From: Sphingomicrobium sp.
GTDB taxonomy: Bacteria > Pseudomonadota > Alphaproteobacteria > Sphingomonadales > Sphingomonadaceae
Assembly (NCBI GenBank): GCA_025450755.1
Contig: JANWLR010000002.1
Location: forward strand, 1-37,728
Length of the DNA: 37,728 nucleotides
Reading direction: 5' to 3'
A model generated the notes under the pieces. That model was not told where the DNA came from. It saw nothing but the letters and a program-made list of their open reading frames with translations, and did no database searches. This document shows, one piece after another, positions 13,990 through 21,444 of the stretch. A program made the position numbers and the translations under genes. Every line of letters starts with the position of its first letter. Within the stretch, counting starts at the first letter, position 1.

Positions 13990-16900
13990 ATGACGGCCCA
14001 CTCGCGTCTCGACCCGCCCTTGGTCGAGTCTATCCGCAAGGCGCTGACCGGAAATGCACTGCCAGGGGAAACCCAGGGACTGAGCCGTGAGGCCGAGCGC
14101 GAGGCCGCCGAATTCCTGAGCCAGGTTGCAGCCTCACGCCGGCGCGGCGAGCTTGCCGTGGCCATTGAATCAATCGGTGGTGAGGCCGGGAATCGGCGGA
14201 TGCGGATCGGCATCGTCAACGACGATATGCCCTTCCTGGTTGACTCGGTGGCCAATGCAATTGCCGCCAAGCAGCTGACCATTCACCGGCTGCTTCACCC
14301 GGTGGTATGCGTCGATCGCGACACCGACGGAGAGCTTCAATCGGTCGAGCCCCTGTGCGGTGACAAAAGCCGGCGGGAATCGATGATGTATGTCGAGCTC
14401 GACCGCGCCGATGCACGCGGCCGGCAGGAGCTTGCTGCGGATCTTCGCCGGGTCCTCGACGATGTTCGTCTCGCGGTTCGCGACTGGGAAGCGTTGCAGC
14501 AGCAGATGCGTGACGACGCCAACGCAATCTCCGATCCAGAAGGCGCGGCGCTGCTCAACTGGTTCGCGGACGGGGCTATGACCCTTCTCGGCTATCATGT
14601 CGAAAAGCCCTACGAAGCACCTTCCAAGGCGCTCGGCATCTTCAGCATCCCCGGCGCTCCCACGGACGAGGGCGGCTGCCTCGGCGCTATGCGCTATTTC
14701 GAGCGCGGCGGTGACGTGCCGCTGATGGCCAAAGCCGAGCGCAAGTCGACGGTTCACCGTCGTGTTCCGCTCGATCTCGTGGTCATTCCTATCAAGGCCG
14801 GCGACAAGATTATCGGTATCGGCGTCCATGCCGGGCTTTGGACCAGCGAAGCACTCCGCGTTTCGCCCGAAAACGTGCCGGTGCTTCGACAACGGCTGAA
14901 ACAGCTCGACAAGGACTTTGGATTCGATCCCAAGGGGCATTCGGGTAAAGCGCTTCGTCATTCGGTTGCCTCGCTTCCGCGCGACCTCGTGATCGCGATC
15001 GATTACGATGCGCTGCGCGAGCTTGTGATGATCGCGATGTCGCTTGCCGACCGTCCGCGGCCGGCGCTGCTGCAGGTTCGCTCGATCCTCAAAGGTCAGC
15101 TGTTCACATTCGTTTGGTTGCCACGAGAAGAGCTCAGCACGGCGCGCCGGACGGCGATCGCCATGCTGCTCGAAAATGAGGTCGGAAGGGAGATCACGAG
15201 CTGGTCGGTCGAGCTCGGCGATGCGGATCTCGCGCTCATTCGCTACACCCAATATATCGAAGAGGATGCCCCGCGCCCCGATAGCGAGGCTCTCGATGCT
15301 GCGGTCGTCGAGATGGTCCGCGGCTGGGCGCCCGCGGTCGAAGCCGAGCTGATCGCCGCCGCCGGAGCGCCGCGCGCAACGCGCCTCGCGCTGACGTACA
15401 TCAACACGTTCCCCGATGGCTACCGTGCCCGCACGGCGCCGGAGGAGGGCGCCGCCGACATCCTTCGGCTGTGCGAGCTTGCCGACGAGAATGACCGGGC
15501 GGTGCGCATCTCGCGCAATGACCATGATCCGGAGCGGCAGCTACGCCTGAAGACCTATCGCCGCGGCGGCCTCATTCCGCTCTCGGACGTCGTACCCGTG
15601 CTCGAGAATTTCGGGTTTCGGGTGCTCGAGGAATTCCCGAGCGCGCTTTCAGGTGGCAACGGCTATATCCACGACTTCCGGGTTGAAGTGGGCGAGGAGG
15701 CGGATCTCGGCTCAATCCTCACTCGCGCAGCGGAGATCGAGCGCTCCATCGCCGATGTGCTGTGCGGAAGCGCCGAAAATGACGAATTCAACCAGCTCGT
15801 CATCTATGCTTGTCTCAATGCGCGTGCGGTCGTGTGGCTGCGTGCCTGGTTCCGCTACCTTCGCCAGACGGGTAGCAGCTTTGGCCTGGTCACCATCGTC
15901 GACGCCTTGAGGCGCGCGCCAAACGCGACACGCACGCTGATTGGCCAGTTTATCGCGGCCCATGATCCCGCGGTCGACGACCGCGAGACGCAGGTCGCGG
16001 AATATCGCGAACAGCTCGATCGTTCGCTCGCCAAGGTCCGCTCGATCGACGACGACCGCATCCTTAGGCGCCTTCGATCTCTGGTCGACGCGATCTTGCG
16101 AACCAATGCGTTCGCGCCCGCGGCCGAGGAAGCAATCGCGTTCAAGATCGACAGCAGCAAGGTGCCGGGCCTTCCCGCGCCGGTGCCATGGCGCGAGATC
16201 TGGATCTATTCACCGCGTGTCGAGGGCATCCATTTGCGCGGCGGGCCGGTCGCGCGTGGCGGTATACGCTGGTCGGACCGCCGTGACGACTTCCGCACCG
16301 AGATCCTCGGACTGATGAAGGCGCAGCTGGTCAAGAATGCCGTGATCGTCCCGACGGGCGCGAAGGGCGGCTTCTATCCCAAGCAGCTGCCTCCAATGTC
16401 CAACCGCGACGCATGGCTTGCCGAAGGGACTGAGAGCTACCGAATCTTCATCCGCTCGTTGCTCTCCGTCACCGACAATCTCGTCAACGACAGGGTCGTC
16501 CATCCCCAAGGAGTCGTCATCCATGACGACGACGATCCCTATTTCGTCGTGGCCGCAGACAAGGGTACTGCGGCCTTCTCCGATATCGCCAACGGGATCG
16601 CTCTCGACCGCAATTTCTGGCTGGGCGATGCCTTCGCGAGCGGCGGCAGCCACGGCTACGACCATAAGGCAATGGGCATTACGGCCCGGGGTGCGTGGAT
16701 TTCCGTCCAACGCCATTTCCTCGAAATGGGGGTCGACGTTCAGTCCGATCCGGTCAGCGTGGCCGGCTGCGGTGACATGTCCGGCGACGTGTTCGGCAAC
16801 GGCATGCTCCTGTCAAAATCCTTAAGGCTGATCGCTGCCTTTGATCACCGCCACATCTTCATCGATCCGAATCCCGATCCGGCGACGAGTTGGGATGAAC

Positions 16901-18630
16901 GCAAGCGGCTCTTCGACCTGCCGCGCTCGAGCTGGGACGACTACAACCGCAAGCTGATCTCCAGGGGCGGCGGCGTGTTCGAGCGCACCGAAAAGTCAAT
17001 TGCCCTCAGCCCTGAAGCGCGCGAGGCGCTGGCTGTAGACGCCAAGGCGCTGGATCCGGTCAGCCTCATCAATGCGGTCCTCAAGGCGCCTGTCGATCTG
17101 CTCTGGTTCGGCGGCATCGGAACGTACATAAAGTCTTCTGCCCAGAGCCAGTCGGACGTCGGCGATCCGTCCAATGACGCGCTTCGGGCAAGTGCGTCCG
17201 AGCTTCGCTCGAAAGTCATCGGTGAAGGGGCCAATCTCGCGATAACCCAGGCTGGTCGAATCGAGTTCGCTGAACGGGGTGGCCGAATCAACACGGACTT
17301 CATCGACAACAGCGCCGGTGTCGACTGCTCGGACAATGAAGTGAACATCAAGATTCCGCTCAATCGCGAGATGCGCGAAGGGCGGCTCGAGTTCGACAAG
17401 CGCAATGCGCTGCTGGCGAGGATGACCGACGAGGTCGCCGACATCGTTCTCGAAGACAATCGACTGCAGACCCTTGCCTTGTCCATCGCGGAAGCGGGCG
17501 GAGCGACCGCGCTGCCGGCGCATGTCCGTACAATCGAGCTGCTCGAGGCCTCGGGGAGGCTCGACCGCAAGGTCGAAGGATTGGGATCGAGCGAGGACCT
17601 CCTCCGCCGCATGCAGGAGAATCGCGGCCTCACACGTCCTGAGCTGGCCGTCGTGTTGTCGATCTCCAAACTTGTACTGCAGGACGCTGCCGAAGACCTT
17701 CGCCTCGCTGACGATGCGCTGGTTGGTCCGCAATTGTTCGATGCCTTCCCCAAGCCGATGCGCAAGGCGCACGCCGATGCGATCCGGGCGCACCGTCTGC
17801 GGAACGAGATTGTCGCCACCAAGGTCGCCAACCGCCTGGTCAATCGGCTCGGGCCGGGAATCGCATTCGATCTCACCGAGGAGGAAGGCGCGTCGCTTCA
17901 GCAGGTCGTTGCGGCGTTCCTTGTCGCCGAGCGGTTGCTCGACCTCGATAAACTCTGGTTGGAGATCGAGCAGGACAACCTGCCCGAGACCGTACGCATC
18001 GAGCTCTTCTCGATCGCTGCTGCGAGCGTTCGTTCGCATATCGCCGACGTGATCCGCGCTGCAGGCGGCGAAACGCGCGTCGAGAAATTATGTGCTCTGC
18101 TCGAGCCGGGGGTTCGCAAGATTTCGGCAGCCGCGACCAAGCTGATCCGCGCCGAGGTCCGCAACGAGGCCGTCGCACGCCGAGATCGTCTGCTCGCGCT
18201 CGGGGCAAGCGACGACATCGTGCGGCTGCTGGTTCGTCTGTATGAGCTCGATGGAGTGTTCGGAGTGGCTGCGCTCGCCGCCCGAAAGGATCTCGATGAG
18301 CTCGAAGCGACGCGCGCCTACACAAGGTTGGGCGAAGCGCTCGGGCTGGACTGGGCGCAGCAACAGGTCGCACGGTTCGTGCCTTCAGATCAATGGGAGC
18401 GGCTGCTGACCGCGGGCCTCGCGCGCGATTTCGAACAGCTCCGGATCGACTTCCTGACGCACTGCCGCGGCGAAGCCGTGGATGCGGCCGTGGAGCACTG
18501 GATAATCGACCATCAATCGCAGATCGATCAGTTCCGCGGGCTTGTCGGGCGAGCACGCACCGAAGGCCACGTCAGCGCGCCAATGCTCGCCCAGATCGCC
18601 GGCCAGGCCCGAATTTTGCTCGCCCGCTGA
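13990..18630 (+). CDS. gdhB: NAD-specific glutamate dehydrogenase, large (L_180) type
   Basis: A 1,546-residue enzyme of the large bacterial NAD-GDH class, converting glutamate to 2-oxoglutarate and ammonium. The long N-terminal part (about 1-690) carries ACT-like regulatory segments. The catalytic core follows: G-G-I-R-W-S-D-R-R-D-D-F-R-T-E-I-L-G-L and K-N-A-V-I-V-P-T-G-A-K-G-G-F (about 755-797, holding the substrate lysines), the nucleotide-binding G-C-G-D-M-S-G-D-V-F-G-N-G (about 924-936) and N-S-A-G-V-D-C-S-D-N-E-V-N (about 1107-1120). A helical C-terminal domain completes it. Length is slightly below the usual 1,580-1,620. The next gene starts one base after its stop, so the pair is co-transcribed. 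Role: catabolism of glutamate. Confidence 0.95.
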   Translation: MTAHSRLDPPLVESIRKALTGNALPGETQGLSREAEREAAEFLSQVAASRRRGELAVAIESIGGEAGNRRMRIGIVNDDMPFLVDSVANAIAAKQLTIHRLLHPVVCVDRDTDGELQSVEPLCGDKSRRESMMYVELDRADARGRQELAADLRRVLDDVRLAVRDWEALQQQMRDDANAISDPEGAALLNWFADGAMTLLGYHVEKPYEAPSKALGIFSIPGAPTDEGGCLGAMRYFERGGDVPLMAKAERKSTVHRRVPLDLVVIPIKAGDKIIGIGVHAGLWTSEALRVSPENVPVLRQRLKQLDKDFGFDPKGHSGKALRHSVASLPRDLVIAIDYDALRELVMIAMSLADRPRPALLQVRSILKGQLFTFVWLPREELSTARRTAIAMLLENEVGREITSWSVELGDADLALIRYTQYIEEDAPRPDSEALDAAVVEMVRGWAPAVEAELIAAAGAPRATRLALTYINTFPDGYRARTAPEEGAADILRLCELADENDRAVRISRNDHDPERQLRLKTYRRGGLIPLSDVVPVLENFGFRVLEEFPSALSGGNGYIHDFRVEVGEEADLGSILTRAAEIERSIADVLCGSAENDEFNQLVIYACLNARAVVWLRAWFRYLRQTGSSFGLVTIVDALRRAPNATRTLIGQFIAAHDPAVDDRETQVAEYREQLDRSLAKVRSIDDDRILRRLRSLVDAILRTNAFAPAAEEAIAFKIDSSKVPGLPAPVPWREIWIYSPRVEGIHLRGGPVARGGIRWSDRRDDFRTEILGLMKAQLVKNAVIVPTGAKGGFYPKQLPPMSNRDAWLAEGTESYRIFIRSLLSVTDNLVNDRVVHPQGVVIHDDDDPYFVVAADKGTAAFSDIANGIALDRNFWLGDAFASGGSHGYDHKAMGITARGAWISVQRHFLEMGVDVQSDPVSVAGCGDMSGDVFGNGMLLSKSLRLIAAFDHRHIFIDPNPDPATSWDERKRLFDLPRSSWDDYNRKLISRGGGVFERTEKSIALSPEAREALAVDAKALDPVSLINAVLKAPVDLLWFGGIGTYIKSSAQSQSDVGDPSNDALRASASELRSKVIGEGANLAITQAGRIEFAERGGRINTDFIDNSAGVDCSDNEVNIKIPLNREMREGRLEFDKRNALLARMTDEVADIVLEDNRLQTLALSIAEAGGATALPAHVRTIELLEASGRLDRKVEGLGSSEDLLRRMQENRGLTRPELAVVLSISKLVLQDAAEDLRLADDALVGPQLFDAFPKPMRKAHADAIRAHRLRNEIVATKVANRLVNRLGPGIAFDLTEEEGASLQQVVAAFLVAERLLDLDKLWLEIEQDNLPETVRIELFSIAAASVRSHIADVIRAAGGETRVEKLCALLEPGVRKISAAATKLIRAEVRNEAVARRDRLLALGASDDIVRLLVRLYELDGVFGVAALAARKDLDELEATRAYTRLGEALGLDWAQQQVARFVPSDQWERLLTAGLARDFEQLRIDFLTHCRGEAVDAAVEHWIIDHQSQIDQFRGLVGRARTEGHVSAPMLAQIAGQARILLAR

Positions 18631-18631
18631 A

Positions 18632-19495
18632 ATGCGCGTTGCTGTACTGGTTCCTCAGCCGGGATATCCGGAGCCCTGGCACTGGGCATTCGACGTTGAG
18701 GCGGAGGCGCTGAGGCGTGCCGGCTGTTTCGTTGAGGGCTTTGCCTGGTCCGATTTTTCCAACAGCTCAGGCTATGATCTCATCCTGCCGCTTGTCGCCT
18801 GGGGCTATCACTTCGATTATCCGCGCTGGCTCGCGCTTCTTGAACGCGCCGAGGCCGAGCGATGGCCGATCGTCAACCCGTCCGCGCTGCTGCGGTGGAA
18901 CAGCGACAAAGCCTATCTCGCCGAGCTAGCCGAACGCGGCGTTTCGGCGGTGCCGACGCTTGCCGTCGAAGCCTGCTGCGATGCCGACCTCGAGGAAGCG
19001 CGTCGCCGGTTCGACAGCGAGTGGCTGGTCATCAAGCCGCCGGTCTCCGCAAGCGCGTTCGGTGCGCACCGGATCGGCCCCGATGACGATCTTCCGCCCG
19101 AATGCGTTCGCCGGCCAATGATCGTCCAGCCGCTGATCCACGAGATTGGGCGCACCGGCGAGTTCTCGCTGATGTTCTTCGATGGCGAATATAGCCATGC
19201 CGTCGTCAAGCGCCCGCGCTCCGGCGACTTCAGAGTTCAGGAATATCACGGCGGAAAGACGCTTCCATGCGACGTTCCGCCCAGCGGAGCGATAAGCCTG
19301 GCAAAGGCTGCGCTGGCTGCAGCTCCGGCAAAGGCTGCATATGCGCGGGTTGATGTCGTTCCCGATGACGACGGCGTCTTGAGGATCATGGAGCTCGAGT
19401 TGATCGAACCCGCGCTGTTCCTCGACCACGCGCCTGACGGTGGCGCGGCGTTCAGCCGAGCGATCGTCGGGTTCTTGCAAAAAGCCATTGCCTGA
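18632..19495 (+). CDS. ATP-grasp domain protein
   Basis: A 287-residue cytoplasmic protein with the ATP-grasp layout. An N-terminal alpha/beta region (about 1-85) ends with the typical N-P-S-A-L-L-R-W-N-S-D-K 'pre-grasp' segment (about 88-99). A strand with W-L-V-I-K-P-P-V-S-A-S-A-F-G follows (lysine for ATP). The C-terminal part has Y-A-R-V-D-V-V-x-D-D-x-G-x-L-R-I-M-E-L-E-L-I-E-P, whose Asp and Glu bind magnesium. Such enzymes join a carboxylate to an amine or thiol; the substrate is not evident. It starts one base after the glutamate dehydrogenase gene, so glutamate-linked chemistry (for example glutamyl ligation) is possible but unproven. Its 3' end overlaps the convergent RHH gene by 44 bases. 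Confidence 0.82.
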   Translation: MRVAVLVPQPGYPEPWHWAFDVEAEALRRAGCFVEGFAWSDFSNSSGYDLILPLVAWGYHFDYPRWLALLERAEAERWPIVNPSALLRWNSDKAYLAELAERGVSAVPTLAVEACCDADLEEARRRFDSEWLVIKPPVSASAFGAHRIGPDDDLPPECVRRPMIVQPLIHEIGRTGEFSLMFFDGEYSHAVVKRPRSGDFRVQEYHGGKTLPCDVPPSGAISLAKAALAAAPAKAAYARVDVVPDDDGVLRIMELELIEPALFLDHAPDGGAAFSRAIVGFLQKAIA

Positions 19496-19694
19496 TCGCC
19501 GAGGTGAGGTTCGGCGTCGGCTTTACATTGATTCGCTCGGCATCGATCTTGGCGACCAAGGCATTGAGTGGGCAGCCTTGCTCACGCGCTGCTTCCTCCA
19601 GCGCTTTCCAAAACATTGGCTCGAGGCTGACGGAGGTCGCGTGGCCCGCGATCAGGACCGAACGCTTCTTCGGGGGAGCATAGTCCAGTTCCAT
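19452..19694 (-). CDS. RHH_4-type ribbon-helix-helix protein
   Basis: An 80-residue protein matching the RHH_4 family: P-P-K-K-R-S-V-x-I-A-G-H-A-T-S-V-S-L-E (strand region, residues 8-25), F-W-K-A-L-E-E-A-A (first helix) and N-A-L-V-A-K-I-D-A-E-R (second helix), then N-L-T-S-A-I-R-Q-W-L-F. Such domains dimerise and bind DNA; the family has no fully defined target. Its ATG overlaps the phaB stop by one base (TGATG), so it is translationally coupled to phaB. There is no toxin partner beside it, so it is not an obvious antitoxin. A role as regulator of the polyhydroxybutyrate or neighbouring genes is only a guess from position. Confidence 0.82.
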   Translation of the reverse strand: MELDYAPPKKRSVLIAGHATSVSLEPMFWKALEEAAREQGCPLNALVAKIDAERINVKPTPNLTSAIRQWLFARTRRSLG

Positions 19695-20416
19695 CAATAC
19701 ATGTGCTGGCCGCCGTTGATCGACATCGTCGAGCCGGTGACGAATCCGGCATTCTCGTCGACCAGGAAGGCAACCCCCCGCGCGATTTCCTCGGCCTTGC
19801 CGAGGCGGCCGACGGGGATCCGTGCGACGATCTTCTGGAGGACTTCCTCGGGCACCGCCGCGACCATGTCGGTGTCGACATAGCCGGGCGCGATCGCGTT
19901 CACGGTCACTCCAAAGCGCGACCCTTCCTGCGCCAGCGCCTTCGTGAATCCATGGATGCCGGACTTGGCGGCGGCATAATTGACCTGGCCGTACTGGCCC
20001 GCCTGCCCATTGATCGAGCCGATGTTGACGATCCGGCCATAGCCACGCCCCGTCATGCCCTCGAATACGGCTTTCGCCATGTTGAAGCAGCCGCCAAGGT
20101 TGACGTCGATCACCTCCTGCCACTTGGAGCGATCCATTCGCTTCATCGTCGCATCGCGCGTGATCCCGGCGTTGTTGACCAGCACGTCGACAGGGCCGAG
20201 CTCTGCTTCCACCTTGCGGACGCCCTCCTGGCAGGCGTCGAAATCGGCGACGTCCCATTTGTGGGCCGCGATCCCGGTTCGGTCCGAAAACTCGCGCGCA
20301 CGCTCGTCATTGCCGGCATAATTGGCGGCAACCTTCATGCCCATGTCCTTGAGCGCGATGCTGATTGCCTCGCCGATTCCGCGCGTCCCGCCAGTGACGA
20401 TCGCCACTCGAGCCAT
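19694..20416 (-). CDS. phaB: Acetoacetyl-CoA reductase
   Basis: A 240-residue short-chain dehydrogenase closest to NADPH-dependent acetoacetyl-CoA reductase (PhaB/PhbB), which makes (R)-3-hydroxybutyryl-CoA for polyhydroxybutyrate. Seen: cofactor loop T-G-G-T-R-G-I-G (8-15), N-N-A-G-I-T-R-D (81-88), catalytic Ser134 (I-G-S-I-N-G-Q), Tyr147 and Lys151 (Y-A-A-A-K). The V-N-I-G-S-I-N-G-Q-x-G-Q-Y-G-Q segment is characteristic of PhaB rather than FabG. A strong GAACAGGAGGAAG ribosome site precedes the ATG at 20416. It lies 32 bases after hemH and overlaps the following RHH gene by one base. No phaA or phaC is in the window. Confidence 0.9.
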   Translation of the reverse strand: MARVAIVTGGTRGIGEAISIALKDMGMKVAANYAGNDERAREFSDRTGIAAHKWDVADFDACQEGVRKVEAELGPVDVLVNNAGITRDATMKRMDRSKWQEVIDVNLGGCFNMAKAVFEGMTGRGYGRIVNIGSINGQAGQYGQVNYAAAKSGIHGFTKALAQEGSRFGVTVNAIAPGYVDTDMVAAVPEEVLQKIVARIPVGRLGKAEEIARGVAFLVDENAGFVTGSTMSINGGQHMY

Positions 20417-20448
20417 GAGCTTCCTCCTGTTCTATTGCGGCAGCGCGC

Positions 20449-21444
20449 TTAGGCGTGAGGCAGCCAGCCTGCAAGTTCGCGCTCGATCAGGCGTTCGAGC
20501 ATGGCGATGCTTTCAGGAGAATCGTTGAGACAATCGAGGAGGGCGAACTTTCCGCCTCCTGCTTCGAGGAAGGTGCGGCGCCCGCGGATCCCCAATTCCT
20601 CCAATGTTTCGATGCAATCCGCCGAGAATCCCGGGGCGGCGATGGCAACGCTCTTCAATCCCTGCTGCGCAAAACTGGCGAGCGTCGCATCCGTCGCAGG
20701 CTCGAGCCATTTCGCACGGCCGAAGCGCGACTGAAATGCGACGTCGACCTCGCGCCCGAGAGCGTCACTCAACAGCCGGGCCGTCTTCTTGCAGTGGCAG
20801 TGGTAGGGATCGCCCAGCTCGAGCGTCCGAACCGGCATTCCGTGGAAGCTTAGAAGCAGCCGCTCGGGCTCAAAATCGAGGGCGCTGAGTTGGCGCGTCA
20901 GGTTTTTCGCCAACGCATCGATGTACAGCGGATCGTCATAATAAGGCGGCAGCGTGCGCAGTGCCGGCTGCCAGCGCATCCGTGCAAGGGCTCCGAACAC
21001 CGCGTCATTCGCCGTCGCTGTGGTTGCGGCGCAATATTGGGGGTAAAGGGGCGCGGCGAGAATGCGCGTGCATCCTTCGCCGGCCATGTTGTTGAGTGCG
21101 GCAGCGATCCCCGGATTGCCGTAACGCATGGCGTAATGGACGCTAACATCTTGAAGGCGCGTGCGAAGCGCCTCCGCCTGCCGATGCGCGATCGCGCGCA
21201 AAGGCGAACCCTCGTTGGTCCAGACCTGGTTATATGCCTCGGCCGATTTCTTCGGCCGCGTCCGAAGCACCAAGCCGTGCAGGATCGGTTTCCACGCGAT
21301 GGGATGGATTTCGATCACTCGTGGATCGCTCAGGAACTCTGCCAAATAGCGGCGGACCGCCCGGGCTTCGGGCGCATCGGGCGTGCCAAGATTGATCAGC
21401 AGAACGCCAACCTTCGGTTCGGGAATGGACGGATGGCCGCTCAT
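20449..21444 (-). CDS. hemH: Ferrochelatase
   Basis: A 331-residue ferrochelatase, inserting Fe(II) into protoporphyrin IX in the last step of haem synthesis. Seen: N-terminal V-L-L-I-N-L-G-T-P-D-A-P (14-25), the S-F-H-G-M-P motif with catalytic His201, D-P-Y-H-C-H-C-K-K-T-A, and A-P-G-F-S-A-D-C-I-E-T-L-E-E (270-283) with the conserved acidic pair. Length is normal. The ATG at 21444 overlaps the stop of the upstream molybdenum hydroxylase gene (ATGA), so the two are translationally coupled. Open frame beyond this start is not needed. Confidence 0.95.
   Translation of the reverse strand: MSGHPSIPEPKVGVLLINLGTPDAPEARAVRRYLAEFLSDPRVIEIHPIAWKPILHGLVLRTRPKKSAEAYNQVWTNEGSPLRAIAHRQAEALRTRLQDVSVHYAMRYGNPGIAAALNNMAGEGCTRILAAPLYPQYCAATTATANDAVFGALARMRWQPALRTLPPYYDDPLYIDALAKNLTRQLSALDFEPERLLLSFHGMPVRTLELGDPYHCHCKKTARLLSDALGREVDVAFQSRFGRAKWLEPATDATLASFAQQGLKSVAIAAPGFSADCIETLEELGIRGRRTFLEAGGGKFALLDCLNDSPESIAMLERLIERELAGWLPHA

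Noticed and set aside
14170-15525. 451-residue open frame antisense to glutamate dehydrogenase
   Set aside because: A shadow of a strongly biased GC-rich gene; the plus-strand frame has a complete family match and the antisense protein resembles nothing.
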